A DNA stretch of 64,000 nt from Azophilus sp965199705 (GCA_965199705.1 OZ241359.1:2170001-2234000); one strand, 5' to 3'; shown: positions 35,414 to 44,971, numbered from the stretch's first letter. The notes: generated by a model from the letters alone, not told the origin. Translations and numbers: made by a program.

Positions 35414-35862
35414 GCCTTGCTCAAGCGCCACAACCGGCCTGGCGCGATGCGCGAGTCACAAAAGAGCGACAGCCGGGTGGACAGCCCGAACTGGAACAGA
35501 GAGGAAATCACGATCAGGGTGGCAAGCATCGCCGGGCCGCCCCCCTTCAGGGCGGTGACGCTGACCGCGATGAAGGCGCCGGACGTGCCCATCAGCAGCA
35601 CATAGCCAGCCCCGATTCGCCCCACGCGCACCGCCTGGAGTATCGTGGTGAGACCACTGACGGCCACAGCCGCAAACACCGCCCAGGACAGAAACGCCTC
35701 GCTGGCGCCGGCAGCACGGACGATGATCGCGGGCGTCAACACGACACCGCCAATGGCAAGCACCGCAAGCTGCAGGCCAAGGCCGAAGGTCAACGGCAGA
35801 GGCGGCTTGTCGTTCGCCTCGAAGCGCACGCTCGTTTGCGCATCGGTGGATTGGTTCGGCAT
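35395..35862 (-). pseudogene. Truncated nucleobase:cation symporter-2 (xanthine/uracil permease) remnant
   Basis: 155 codons that begin like a normal NCS2 permease: PPLPLTFGLGLQLAVLAIGGVVLTPAIIVRAAG, then AVRVGRIGAGYVLLMGTSGAFIAVSVTAL. The similarity ends near residue 130 (FQFGLSTRLSLF) and the last 25 codons read into the nitroreductase start region. A full NCS2 permease has about 430-500 residues and 14 helices, so roughly two thirds is missing. The fragment retains an intact start, so it may still be transcribed. Confidence 0.8.
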
Positions 35863-35866
35863 ACGT

Positions 35867-35891
35867 TGACCTGCTTGCGCTGACCTGCTTG
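35867..35891. repeat. Direct repeat TGACCTGCTTG, twice, 14-bp period
   Basis: Copies at 35867-35877 and 35881-35891, immediately upstream of the permease remnant's start. The period is slightly longer than one helical turn. It may be an old operator of the permease gene, but could be a simple local duplication. Confidence 0.5.
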
Positions 35892-36055
35892 ATTATTGTC
35901 GAGCGAGGGAGAGTATCCCGAAGCGCGCCGAGTCTATCACGGCGCCTTCAGCCCGTGGCGGCCACAGGCGCCTGCCAAATCAGGGCGGGCTGCGGCTCTC
36001 GGCATCAACTGCCCATCGACAATATTGACAAACAACGATTTCAACGCCAGTGTTT

Positions 36056-36073
36056 GGCGCCAGTTCTGGCGCC
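36056..36073. repeat. Inverted repeat GGCGCCAG-TT-CTGGCGCC upstream of slt
   Basis: Perfect 8-bp arms separated by two bases, 24 bases after a TTGACA hexamer (36026-36031) and 58 bases before the slt start codon. Candidate operator or small hairpin; CTGGCGCCAG also occurs once inside the slt coding start. Confidence 0.45.
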
Positions 36074-36130
36074 CGGAACAGCCATGCAACACACAACGAT
36101 GTCCTCCTGACTGGCGAGCAATCGTCCTGC

Positions 36131-38095
36131 ATGATCATCTGCTCGCACGTCGCATCCAGCCCGCGCCTGGCGCCAGGGCGCTGGCGCAGCATCCTGGCCA
36201 TCTGGCTGCTGTTCGGGGCCTTGGCGTCCACACCGGCTGTCGCCACCGATGAAGCACGCCCGTTCGCACAGCGGCAAGCCTATCGTCAGGCTGTTGACCA
36301 TCTGCTGGCAGGGCGGACCTCTGCCGCCAGCAGGATTGCCGAGGACCTCTCCGGCTATGTGCTTGCGCCCTATCTGACCTATCACCGCAATCGCCTGCGC
36401 CTCGGTCGGCTCAGCGCCGATGAAGTGCAGGGCTTTCGCAACGCGCACCCGGACTTGCCGGGCGCACACAGGATCTACTGGCAATGGCTGCGCGGTCTGG
36501 CGTCTCAGGGCCGCTGGTCGGCCTTTGTGGCGCAGTACGAAGAGACGGACGACGCAGAGTTTCAATGCCTGTACCTGCGCGCGCTCTACGCCACCGGACG
36601 CAGGACGCAAGCTCTGGACATGGCGCCGGCACTCTGGATATCGCCCGTGTCGCAGCCGAAGGCCTGCGACCCGATATTCCAGATTTGGCAACAGGCCAGG
36701 CTCACCGACGAGATGGCCTGGGAACGGCTGCGTCTGGCCATCGCCGCCAACGAGCGCACGCTGGCCAACTACCTGACGCGATTTTTCTCTTCCCGGTTGC
36801 GCCCCTGGGCGCAGGCCTGGCGCCAGGTGCATGTCAATCCGTCCCGCATCCAGCAAACCAGCCGCTACAGCACGGATTCGACGCGCACCCGGGAAGTGAT
36901 CGGCCATGGATTGAAGCGCCTGGCCGCACGGGACGCAGAGGCCGCGCTTGCGACCTGGCAGCAGTATCAGGCGTCGCACGAATTTTCCGAAAGCGAAGCA
37001 ACGGGTATCCGCGACGCCATCGACATCGAGCTTGCCAGAAGCGGACAGTTGCGGCGCTGGCCACAGGCCGGGGAAGCGCCGGAGACGGCAGAGCGGTTCG
37101 CAGAAACCTATCTCGAACAGGCCGACTGGCCCTTGATCAGCGCCTGGATCGAACACATGCACGTGGACGCGCGGTTCAGCGAGAAGTGGCAATACTGGTC
37201 GGCGCGGGCCCTGGAAGCGACCCACACAAGGCCGCACGAACCGGCCAGAAAGGGCTATCAATCGTTGGCGGAAAAGCGCTCCTACTATGGGTTTCTGGCC
37301 GCCCAGAGGCTGGGGCAGCCGATGGCCATGAACGATGCCTCGGGGCCGCCAGACGACCAGGCCAGGGCCAGCGCGCTGGAGATTGGCGGCGTGGCGCGGG
37401 CGCTGGAACTCTTCGCCGTGCGCGACGAGGTCAATGCCCGGCGAGAACTGGATAGCATCCTGCCGCGTCTGACAGAGACAGAAAGTCAGGCCTGCGTGAC
37501 CATGGTGCAGGAAGCCGGTTATCCCGCCCTGGCCATTCGCAACGCCAACCGAGCCGGACTGAAGAATTACCTCGATTTGCGATTTCCCGTTCTCTATCGT
37601 CGGCATTTTGCCCAGGCCAGCCACCAAACCGACCTGCCGCTTTCCCTGCTGCTGGCGTTTGCGCGCCAGGAGAGCGCGTTCGTGGCGCACGCACGCTCCT
37701 CGGCAAACGCGCGCGGTCTGCTGCAGATACTGCCAAGCACCGCCCGGGCGACGGCGCGCCGGGCAGGGCTGCCACAGCCCTCCGCCAGCGATCTGTACCG
37801 CCCGGAGATCAATGTCCCGCTCGGAGCGGCCCACATTGCCCGGCTGCTGCAACGCTATGACCAGTCGTTGCCGCTGGCGGCCGCGGCCTACAACGCCGGT
37901 GAAAGCCGGGTGCGGCGCTGGCGCCGGGATCGTGGCGGGGTGCCCCTCGATGTGTGGATCGAGCGTATCCCGTTCTCGGAGACACGCAACTACGTCAAGA
38001 ACCTGCTCGCATTCAACCAGGTGTACGCCTACCGTCTCGGGCGCCCGACGCCCTTGTTGCCAAATGTCGATGAACTGGTGACGCCGGGCGCGTGA
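36131..38095 (+). CDS. slt: Soluble lytic murein transglycosylase
   Basis: About 654 residues. The ATG at 36131 gives a signal peptide (SILAIWLLFGALASTPAVA); upstream in-frame codons look non-coding. A long helical superhelix (U and L domains) precedes the C-terminal lysozyme-like domain with catalytic Glu at about residue 514 (ARQESAFVAHARSSANARGLLQILPSTA), and later AAAYNAGESRVRRW and RIPFSETRNYVKN. It cleaves glycan strands of peptidoglycan in the periplasm to 1,6-anhydro products. The stop overlaps the GTG start of tatD. Confidence 0.95.
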   Translation: MIICSHVASSPRLAPGRWRSILAIWLLFGALASTPAVATDEARPFAQRQAYRQAVDHLLAGRTSAASRIAEDLSGYVLAPYLTYHRNRLRLGRLSADEVQGFRNAHPDLPGAHRIYWQWLRGLASQGRWSAFVAQYEETDDAEFQCLYLRALYATGRRTQALDMAPALWISPVSQPKACDPIFQIWQQARLTDEMAWERLRLAIAANERTLANYLTRFFSSRLRPWAQAWRQVHVNPSRIQQTSRYSTDSTRTREVIGHGLKRLAARDAEAALATWQQYQASHEFSESEATGIRDAIDIELARSGQLRRWPQAGEAPETAERFAETYLEQADWPLISAWIEHMHVDARFSEKWQYWSARALEATHTRPHEPARKGYQSLAEKRSYYGFLAAQRLGQPMAMNDASGPPDDQARASALEIGGVARALELFAVRDEVNARRELDSILPRLTETESQACVTMVQEAGYPALAIRNANRAGLKNYLDLRFPVLYRRHFAQASHQTDLPLSLLLAFARQESAFVAHARSSANARGLLQILPSTARATARRAGLPQPSASDLYRPEINVPLGAAHIARLLQRYDQSLPLAAAAYNAGESRVRRWRRDRGGVPLDVWIERIPFSETRNYVKNLLAFNQVYAYRLGRPTPLLPNVDELVTPGA

Positions 38096-38898
38096 TCGAC
38101 ATAGGCGCCAATCTGATCAACGGCCAGTTTCGAGAAGACCTGGACGCCGTACTCGGCAGAGCCCGCGCCGCCGGCGTCCAGCAAATGCTGGTCACGGCTA
38201 CCAGTCTGGCGGAAACCGAAGCCGTGATCGCCCTGTGCAAGCGTCATGCGGATCTCGCCTGCACCGCAGGTGTGCATCCGCACCAGGCCGGGGAGACGCT
38301 GGCGGCGCATCCCGATTGGTTGGACGCGCTCGGCGATCTGGCCAGAAGCGAGCCGGTTCGCGCGATTGGTGAAACCGGCCTCGACTTCTACCGCAACTTC
38401 TCGCCACGAGACGCGCAACTGTCGGTGTTCGAGGGCCAGATCAAGCTGGCAGAGCGCTTGCAGCTGCCGCTCTTTGTGCACGACCGGGATACGGACGGCG
38501 CCGTCCATTGCACCCTGAAGCCCTTTGCTCCGCGCTTGCCAGGCGTTGTGATCCACTGCTTCACCGGCGTGCAGACCGATCTCGGCTCGTATCTTGACCT
38601 CGGGTTCTTCATCGGCGTTACCGGCTGGATCTGTGACCGGCGGCGTGGTGGAGGCCTGCGCGAACTGATCCGGCAAATTCCGCTTGAGCGGCTGCTGATC
38701 GAAACGGATGCGCCCTTTCTGTTGCCGCACGGCAGCGCCAGCCCGAGCCAGCACAAGCGGCGTAACGAACCCTGTCTGCTGGCCTTCATCGCCGGCTACA
38801 TTGCAGATCTCCTGAAGATTCCAGAAGCGGAGCTCAGGGCACGGACAGCCGAAAACGCCAGACGCCTGTTCAATCTGCCGCATCCAGCAGGGCCCTGA
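38092..38898 (+). CDS. tatD: TatD-family metal-dependent hydrolase
   Basis: 268 residues, starting with GTG in a 4-base overlap with slt. The opening MIDIGANLINGQF is characteristic of the true TatD branch, in which the usual HxH is replaced by IGANL. Metal ligands are seen in AGVHPHQAG, GETGLDFYR, PLFVHDRD, VIHCFTG and LLIETDAPFLLP. TatD is a 3'-to-5' exonuclease/DNase linked to DNA repair. The end overlaps the convergent glutaredoxin-like gene by 29 bp. Confidence 0.95.
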   Translation: MIDIGANLINGQFREDLDAVLGRARAAGVQQMLVTATSLAETEAVIALCKRHADLACTAGVHPHQAGETLAAHPDWLDALGDLARSEPVRAIGETGLDFYRNFSPRDAQLSVFEGQIKLAERLQLPLFVHDRDTDGAVHCTLKPFAPRLPGVVIHCFTGVQTDLGSYLDLGFFIGVTGWICDRRRGGGLRELIRQIPLERLLIETDAPFLLPHGSASPSQHKRRNEPCLLAFIAGYIADLLKIPEAELRARTAENARRLFNLPHPAGP

Positions 38899-39109
38899 TC
38901 GACTGCCGATCAATCGGCGCCGACGTCTCGGAGCCGCCATAGCGCAGCACCGGCAGCCGGGCGCCATACTGCGACAGCAACAGATCATTCTCCGCCACAT
39001 CGACCACCGTCAAGGCGGCGCCTCGGAGTTCTGGCATACTCAACAGCAGATCCAGGGTCTCTTCGCACAGGGCGCAGTGATCCGTCGAGTACAGGATCAA
39101 CGATTTCAT
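38870..39109 (-). CDS. Glutaredoxin-like protein (DUF836)
   Basis: 79 residues with an N-terminal thioredoxin-fold opening LILYSTDHCALCEE, which carries a CxxC (C-A-L-C) redox motif, and the conserved LPVL cis-Pro segment. DUF836 proteins are small cytosolic glutaredoxin-like proteins of unsettled role. The start lies 2 bp inside the divergent C39-like gene start. Confidence 0.88.
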   Translation of the reverse strand: MKSLILYSTDHCALCEETLDLLLSMPELRGAALTVVDVAENDLLLSQYGARLPVLRYGGSETSAPIDRQSIRALLDAAD

Positions 39110-40118
39110 GCTGGCATCTTACCGCTATGGCGATCCACACACGGCCCGCGCCTATCCATTGCCGGTAACCGCCTGGCCGTTCTCTGCCTACCCGACGCCA
39201 CCGCAACTCGCCTGGCGCAAGCGATTCCGGCACATCCGCCTGGAAATGGCCCTGCCGGCCTGCCCGGCGCATCACATCATCGTGCCAAGCCTGTCACTGA
39301 GCAAGGGCGTCTATCAGGTGAGCCTGCACAGCGGGGCGCAATCCTGGTTCCTGCAATCAGTACCCGCCACTGCCGCATCGCGTTGGCGACTGCGCCAGCA
39401 ACGGGCGCAGGGGCGCGAGCGCCGGCGAGGAAGCCCGAGCCCGGTGAGCACCCACATCGACTGCTTTCACACGGAGGCGGATCTGGGACCAAGTCGGCTG
39501 TGTTTTTCTGTGCTCGATGCTGGCGCGCCGCGTCGCTATCTGGCCACCGCCAGCATACGGCCACTGCATCTGCCACCGCCGGAAGCGCCTCGACAGACGG
39601 TTCTGGCGAGGCAACCTGAACCCATCAGTCAGATGACTGCGTCCGCCGACATCCGTCAGCGGATCTGCTCGCCAACGGCGCTGGCCATGCTCTTGGCCAC
39701 AAGCACCGACGCCAATCAGTCCAGGGCGCTGTGGCAGGGTCTGGTCGGACACTGCTTCGACCCGCTCACCGGCGCGTACGGCTGCTGGCCACTGGCAATC
39801 CGCGCAGCAGCAAGTGCGGGCCGGATCGGGGCGGTAGAGGCGCTGGCGTCCTGGGAGCCTGCGCTTGCCGTGCTCGGCAGCGGCTCGCCAATGGTCGCCA
39901 GCATTCGCTTCCCTGCCGGCGCACTGCCCGGCGCGCCACTTTCCAGCACGGCTGGTCACTTGGTAACCTGTTACGGCATCGAGACCGACAAGGCCCTGGT
40001 AATGGACCCGGCCGCTGAACCGACCAGCGTACCCCGACGCTACGATCTGGCCGCCTTCGGACGCGCCTGGTTCGGGTATCGAGGCGCGGCCTATATTCTG
40101 GCCAGCGACCAGGCGTGA
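39108..40118 (+). CDS. C39-like papain-fold peptidase
   Basis: 336 residues. The N-terminal half (about 1-170) is an uncharacterised beta-rich region containing FHTEADLGPSRLCFSVL. The C-terminal half has the papain-like layout of Peptidase_C39_2: candidate nucleophile Cys in QRICSPTALAMLLA, His in GHLVTCYGIETDKALVMDPA, and the D of DPA. No signal peptide is visible. The protein is tightly coupled to the acetyltransferase downstream (GTG start inside its stop codon). Cleavage target unknown. Confidence 0.85.
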   Translation: MLASYRYGDPHTARAYPLPVTAWPFSAYPTPPQLAWRKRFRHIRLEMALPACPAHHIIVPSLSLSKGVYQVSLHSGAQSWFLQSVPATAASRWRLRQQRAQGRERRRGSPSPVSTHIDCFHTEADLGPSRLCFSVLDAGAPRRYLATASIRPLHLPPPEAPRQTVLARQPEPISQMTASADIRQRICSPTALAMLLATSTDANQSRALWQGLVGHCFDPLTGAYGCWPLAIRAAASAGRIGAVEALASWEPALAVLGSGSPMVASIRFPAGALPGAPLSSTAGHLVTCYGIETDKALVMDPAAEPTSVPRRYDLAAFGRAWFGYRGAAYILASDQA

Positions 40119-40747
40119 CAGCCGTGGATGAATACGCGCTTGAAGAAGGACCCAGCAAGATGCGTGGATTGCGTCAGCGCACGGGTGGGACGATAGCTGT
40201 TGCCGGCAGTCCAGAGAGCAGCCGGTCACCGGTCTATCTGCGCCCGGTGCAGCGACGCGACAGACGCGCGTTCATCACCGCCATGCAGCAAAGCGCCGGC
40301 CTGCACGCGCCCTGGATCTATCCACCGACCAACGCCGAGATGTTCAGCCGCTACCTCAGACGTGTGGAGCGCGACGACCATGCCGGCCTGCTGGTTCTGG
40401 AACGCGGCAGCGACGCCATCGCCGGTTGCTTCAACCTCAACAACATGGTCCGCGGCAGCTTTCTCTGCGCTTCTCTGGGCTACTACGCAGCCCTGCCCTT
40501 CGCTGGCCGAGGCTACATGCGCGAGGGCCTGACACAACTGCTCCTGTGGTCGCGCAGACAGCTCGGGCTGCATCGTCTCGAGGCCAACATCCAGCCAGGC
40601 AACCTGCGCTCCATCGCGCTGGTAAAACGCTGCGGATTCCGCAAGGAAGGGGTATCGCGCAACTACCTGTTCATCGACGGCGCCTGGCGGGATCACGAAC
40701 GCTGGGCCTGGACGGACAACCGGCGCACACTGGAAGCTCAGCCATGA
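40115..40747 (+). CDS. GNAT N-acetyltransferase, RimJ-like
   Basis: 210 residues from a GTG at 40115 overlapping the upstream stop; an ATG at 40160 is an alternative. The GNAT fold is clear: VYLRPVQRRDRRAFITAMQQS, GCFNLNNMVRGSFLCASLGYYAALPFAGRGYMREGLTQLLLW, and LHRLEANIQPGNLRSIALVKRCGFRKEG. The AGRGYM and NLRSIALVKRCGF motifs are the acetyl-CoA loop and the RimJ/RimL C-terminal signature. It probably acetylates protein N-termini or amino compounds. Confidence 0.9.
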   Translation: MTAVDEYALEEGPSKMRGLRQRTGGTIAVAGSPESSRSPVYLRPVQRRDRRAFITAMQQSAGLHAPWIYPPTNAEMFSRYLRRVERDDHAGLLVLERGSDAIAGCFNLNNMVRGSFLCASLGYYAALPFAGRGYMREGLTQLLLWSRRQLGLHRLEANIQPGNLRSIALVKRCGFRKEGVSRNYLFIDGAWRDHERWAWTDNRRTLEAQP

Positions 40748-42657
40748 TGGCCGGCAGCGCCTGGTCTTCCCCGATCACGCCGCAGGCGGTGGCCAGCGCC
40801 TCGGTGCGCATCAGTGATCCGAAGGCCGCGAACGGAAGACTCTACTGGCTGGAAAGCCGGCCTGCCGAGGGCGGGCGCAGCACCCTGATGGTCAGTCTTG
40901 ATGGCGACAAACCACAGGAACTGACGCCAGCACCCTGGAACCCGCGCAGCCGGGTGCACGAGTACGGCGGCGGGGCCTGGACGCCGATGCCGGATGGCGT
41001 CTGCCTGGTCGATCACGCAGAACAGAACCTGCACCACTTCAGCCTGTCCGGTGAGATACGCCAGATCACCCGAAGCGATGCCGACACCCGCTATGCCGAC
41101 CTCTGCCATGACCCACAGCGCGGGCGTTTGCTGGCCGTCACCGAGCTGCACGGAGGCGGGCGGGCAGAGCCGGAGAATGCGCTGGCGGCGATCGATCTCG
41201 CGTCCGGCACGGTAAACATGCTGCATCGTGGGCACGATTTCTATGCCGCGCCCAGGCTGTCGCCAGACGGCCGTGAACTCCTGTTCGTGGCCTGGGATCA
41301 CCCGAACATGCCCTGGGACGGCAGCCTGTTGCTGCGCGCCCGACTGGACGGCCAGCGCCTCGGCGAAATTGCAGTGATCGCCGGCGGTGCTGCCGAATCC
41401 GTGCTGCAACCGGCCTGGACACCGGATGGCGAGATCCTGTACCTCAGCGACGCTGGCGGGTTCTGGAACCTGCACATCCTCGAAACAGGCAAAGACAAGG
41501 GACGTCCCTTGCGGGCAGAATCTGCAGAATACGGCGCTCCGGCCTGGGCCTTCGATCAGCGCACGCACGCCTGCCTGGACCAGCGCCGGATTGCCGCTTG
41601 TCGGCAGCAGAACGGTTGGCACGATCTCCTCCTGATCGACCGGCAAAGCGGCGCCAGCGAGTGCTTGCTGAGCGGCTGCGCCGGCCTCGGCAGCCTGTCC
41701 GCCGACCAGGGGCGTTTGTACCTGGCGCGTGCGCACACGGACGCGCACCCGGAGCTGATTTGCCTGGCGCCGGACACCCACCGGCAAACCAGCCGCAGGC
41801 GCACGCCAGTGCAATTTGACGCGAGCCTCTTCAGCCGCCCGGACCACATCACGTTTCCAACGCGAGATGGGGGCAAGGCCCATGCCTGGCGCCACTGTCC
41901 ACGCTCACCTGACGAGCGGCAGACGGCAGACAAGCCGCCGCTTCTGGTGACCTGTCACGGCGGCCCGACAGGCGCTGCCTCAGCGAGCCTGAACCTGCTC
42001 TATCAGTTCTATACCAGTCGCGGCTGGCAGATCCTGGACGTTGATTACCGGGGCAGCAGCGGCTACGGCCGCGCCTACCGCGAGGCGCTGGCGGGACATT
42101 GGGGTTTGATTGACGTAAGCGATTGCGAAGACGCCGTCGCCTGCCTCTTGCAACGCGACAAGGTGGACCCGAACCGGGTCGCGATCCGTGGCGGCAGCGC
42201 TGGCGGCTATACGGTGCTGCGCGCACTCACCACCAGTCAGGTGTTTCGCGCCGGCGCCAGCCACTACGGCATCGGCGATCTGACAGCGCTGGCCGAAGAC
42301 ACGCACAAGTTTGAATCCCGCTATATCGACCGGCTGGTCGGCGGCAGCGCGCCACTGGCGGAAACACTGGTCGCCCGTTCGCCGATTCACCACCTTGAAG
42401 GCCTGAATTGCCCGGTGATCTTTTTCCAGGGCGGCGCTGACCGCATCGTGCCGCCGAACCAGGCCGAGGCCATGGTAGCCGGCCTGCGCCGCAAAGGGCT
42501 GCCGGTGGCGCATCTCCTGTTCCCGGAGGAAGGTCACGGATTTCGTGATGGCAACAACATCGCCCGTTGCATTGCGGCCGAGTACAGTTTTTTCTGTCGC
42601 GTGTTCAACCTGCCTGAACCGACGGACCTGCCGCCACTCGAAATCGAAAACCTGTGA
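40744..42657 (+). CDS. Prolyl oligopeptidase-family serine peptidase (S9C-like)
   Basis: 637 residues, starting at ATG 40744 in a 4-base overlap with the acetyltransferase. An N-terminal beta-propeller (RVHEYGGGAWTPM, RLSPDGRELLFVAWDHPNMPWDG, AWTPDGEILYLSD) gates a C-terminal alpha/beta hydrolase with catalytic Ser at about 485 (RGGSAGGYTVLRAL), Asp in FFQGGADRIVPPNQ and His in PEEGHGFRDG. This is the dipeptidyl/acylaminoacyl peptidase type. Proximity to the C39-like peptidase and acetyltransferase suggests peptide turnover (weak inference). It lacks a signal peptide, so it is cytosolic. Confidence 0.93.
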   Translation: MMAGSAWSSPITPQAVASASVRISDPKAANGRLYWLESRPAEGGRSTLMVSLDGDKPQELTPAPWNPRSRVHEYGGGAWTPMPDGVCLVDHAEQNLHHFSLSGEIRQITRSDADTRYADLCHDPQRGRLLAVTELHGGGRAEPENALAAIDLASGTVNMLHRGHDFYAAPRLSPDGRELLFVAWDHPNMPWDGSLLLRARLDGQRLGEIAVIAGGAAESVLQPAWTPDGEILYLSDAGGFWNLHILETGKDKGRPLRAESAEYGAPAWAFDQRTHACLDQRRIAACRQQNGWHDLLLIDRQSGASECLLSGCAGLGSLSADQGRLYLARAHTDAHPELICLAPDTHRQTSRRRTPVQFDASLFSRPDHITFPTRDGGKAHAWRHCPRSPDERQTADKPPLLVTCHGGPTGAASASLNLLYQFYTSRGWQILDVDYRGSSGYGRAYREALAGHWGLIDVSDCEDAVACLLQRDKVDPNRVAIRGGSAGGYTVLRALTTSQVFRAGASHYGIGDLTALAEDTHKFESRYIDRLVGGSAPLAETLVARSPIHHLEGLNCPVIFFQGGADRIVPPNQAEAMVAGLRRKGLPVAHLLFPEEGHGFRDGNNIARCIAAEYSFFCRVFNLPEPTDLPPLEIENL

Positions 42658-43607
42658 CCGGTCAGACCCATGTCGCGGTGCTGAAGGGCGGCAGTTCGCC
42701 GGAGGCGGATGTGTCCCGAGTATCCGCGGCCGGCGTCGCTGACAGCCTGCGCGAGGCGCAGTATCAGGTCACCGAACTGGAGCTCGACCGCAACCTGCCC
42801 GGCCATCTCATCCGCCTGGCGCCGGACGCGGTCTTCCCGGTGCTGCACGGCTGCCCTGGTGAGGACGGCACGGCGCAAGGGCTTCTGGACCTACTGGAAC
42901 TGCCCTATGTCGGCGGCGGCGTGCAGGCTTGCGCCATCGCCATGGACAAACCAGCCGCCAAGGCGGCCTTCAGGCGCGCCGGCTTGCCTGTCGCCGCGGA
43001 AGTGGTGCTGGCGCCGGGCGAGGTCACGACCAACACGGTTGACAGAATCATCTCGGAACTGGGCGATCAGCTTGTGGTCAAGCCATCCGCGCTCGGCAGC
43101 GCCATGGGCATCTCACGCCTGCCGACCCGCGCCGGATTGGCCGCGGCCCTGACGCTGGCCATGCAGACCGGTAGCGTGCTCGTGGAACCCTTCCTGCCCG
43201 GACGCGAAGTGACCGTAGGCATACTCGACCTGCACGGAGAGGCGCCGCTGGCCCTGCCGTCCATCGAGATCCGCACGCCCGGAGGCTGGTACGACACTGC
43301 CAATCGTTATCAGGCAGGCGCGAGCGAACACATCATCCCGGCCGACCTGGCAGACGCGGTCAACGCCGAACTGCAACGTATTGCCCTGGCGGCGCATCAG
43401 GCCCTCGGGCTGCGCGACCTCTCCCGCGCCGACATGATCGTCGGCGAAGCAGGCACAATTCACCTGCTGGAAGTGAACGCCATGCCGGGCATGACTCCAA
43501 CCAGCCTCTACCCCGACGCCGCTGCCGCCATCGGCGTCTCGGCGCCCGATCTCATGGACCGGCTGGTGCAGAGCGCCCTGGCGCGCAGCGCTGGAGGTGA
43601 GGCGTGA
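42654..43607 (+). CDS. ddl: D-alanine--D-alanine ligase
   Basis: 317 residues, with a GTG start overlapping the preceding stop. ATP-grasp features are VAVLKGGSSPEADVSRVSA, VFPVLHGCPGEDGTAQGLLDLLELPYVGGG, MDKPAAKAAFRRAGLP, VVKPSALGSAMGIS and the metal-binding LLEVNAMPGMTPTSLYP. It joins two D-Ala for peptidoglycan precursor synthesis. Unusually it is not in the mur/fts cluster but at the end of a peptidase operon, so it may be a second, unlinked copy. Confidence 0.95.
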   Translation: MTGQTHVAVLKGGSSPEADVSRVSAAGVADSLREAQYQVTELELDRNLPGHLIRLAPDAVFPVLHGCPGEDGTAQGLLDLLELPYVGGGVQACAIAMDKPAAKAAFRRAGLPVAAEVVLAPGEVTTNTVDRIISELGDQLVVKPSALGSAMGISRLPTRAGLAAALTLAMQTGSVLVEPFLPGREVTVGILDLHGEAPLALPSIEIRTPGGWYDTANRYQAGASEHIIPADLADAVNAELQRIALAAHQALGLRDLSRADMIVGEAGTIHLLEVNAMPGMTPTSLYPDAAAAIGVSAPDLMDRLVQSALARSAGGEA

Positions 43608-43678
43608 GGCTACTCTCAGGGCAGCGTCGGCTCGTCCGGCAGGTATCGCCCGTGAAGCTGCCCAGGCGCAGAACCCAC

Positions 43679-44971
43679 CTACAGATCGTAACCCCGCTCG
43701 TTGTGCAAGACGATATCAAGGCCTTGCATCTCGTCGTCGGACGACACCCGATTGCCGAGGACGGCTTCCGTCAGCCGCAGGATGATCCAGGTGACGGCGG
43801 CGGTATAGATCAGCGTCGCTGCCACGCCCAGGATCTGAACGCCAAGTTGGCTGCCCATGGTGGCATCCTCGCTGCCGTAGCCCTGGCCACTGAAGACGCC
43901 GAGTGCGGTGCTGGCGAATACGGCCGTCAGCACAGTGCCGAGTGCGCCGCCGATGCCGTGCACTGGAAACACATCCAGGGAATCATCGATCTTCAGTGAT
44001 CGCTTGATGTAGTTGGTCGCCATGAAACAGGCAAGTCCGCCGGCAATGCCGATCGCCAGGGCGCCGGCAGGGCCAACGAATCCCGATGCCGGGGTGATCG
44101 TGCCAAGACCGGCCACCATGCCGGTTACCGTGCCGAGCGCACTCGGCTTGCCGTAGCGAACCCACTCGCAGATCATCCAGGTAGCCGCGCCCGCCGAGGC
44201 CGACAGGTGCGTAGCCAGCATGGCCATGGCGGCATCGCCGTTGGCGGCCAGCGCGCTGCCGCCGTTGAAGCCGAACCAGCCAACCCACAACATGCCGGCG
44301 CCCGCCATGGTGAGTGTCATATTGTGCGGCGGCATGGGCGTTTGTGGAAACCCGCGCCGGCTACCGAGCACCAGAGCGGCGACAATGGCGGCAACGCCCG
44401 CCGTCACGTGCACCACCGTACCGCCGGCAAAGTCCATGAGGCCCATCTCGCCCAGCCAGCCGCCGCCCCAGACCCAGTGACAGATGGGCGCATAAACCAG
44501 CAACAACCACAGGGCGCTGAAGAGCAGCATGGCGGAGAAGCGCATCCGCTCGGCAAAGCCGCCGACGATCAGCGCCGGCGTGATGATGGCAAAGGTCAGC
44601 TGAAAGAGCGCAAAGGCGGACTCGGGAATGGCCCCGGACATTGCGCCCTCGCTTACGCCGGCAAACAGAAACTTGCCCAATCCGCCGACAAAGGCGTTGC
44701 CCGAATCGAAGGCCAGGCTGTAGCCGATCAGCAGCCAGAGCACGGACGCCAGACAGGTGACGACGAAACACTGCATCAACACGCTCAGCACGTTGCGCGT
44801 GCGCACCAGGCCGGCATAAAAGAGCGACAGGCCAGGTATTGTCATGAACAGCACCAGCGCCGTCGATGTGAGTATCCAGGCCGTATCGCCCTGATTGAGC
44901 TCAGCCGAAGCCCAGCCCGATGCCGGGGCCAGAAGCAGCCCTGCGGCTGCGATCCGAACCATGACTTTCAT
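43679..44971 (-). CDS. amtB: Ammonium transporter
   Basis: 430 residues with a cleavable signal-like N-terminus (VRIAAAGLLLAPASGWASA) and 11 membrane helices. AMT-family hallmarks are MTIPGLSLFYAGLVRTRNVLSVLMQCF, DFAGGTVVHVTAGVAAIVAALVLG and WVGWFGFNGGSALAANGDAAMAML, and GVFPVHGIGGALGTVLTAVF-like residues near the C-terminus. It conducts NH4+/NH3 across the inner membrane. The usual glnK partner is not adjacent. It lies 83 bp downstream of pyrD on the same strand. Confidence 0.96.
   Translation of the reverse strand: MKVMVRIAAAGLLLAPASGWASAELNQGDTAWILTSTALVLFMTIPGLSLFYAGLVRTRNVLSVLMQCFVVTCLASVLWLLIGYSLAFDSGNAFVGGLGKFLFAGVSEGAMSGAIPESAFALFQLTFAIITPALIVGGFAERMRFSAMLLFSALWLLLVYAPICHWVWGGGWLGEMGLMDFAGGTVVHVTAGVAAIVAALVLGSRRGFPQTPMPPHNMTLTMAGAGMLWVGWFGFNGGSALAANGDAAMAMLATHLSASAGAATWMICEWVRYGKPSALGTVTGMVAGLGTITPASGFVGPAGALAIGIAGGLACFMATNYIKRSLKIDDSLDVFPVHGIGGALGTVLTAVFASTALGVFSGQGYGSEDATMGSQLGVQILGVAATLIYTAAVTWIILRLTEAVLGNRVSSDDEMQGLDIVLHNERGYDL

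Noticed and set aside
43604..43999. Short plus-strand frame after ddl that might be an ftsQ-like gene
   Set aside because: The translation has no FtsQ/POTRA features and most of it is antisense to amtB.
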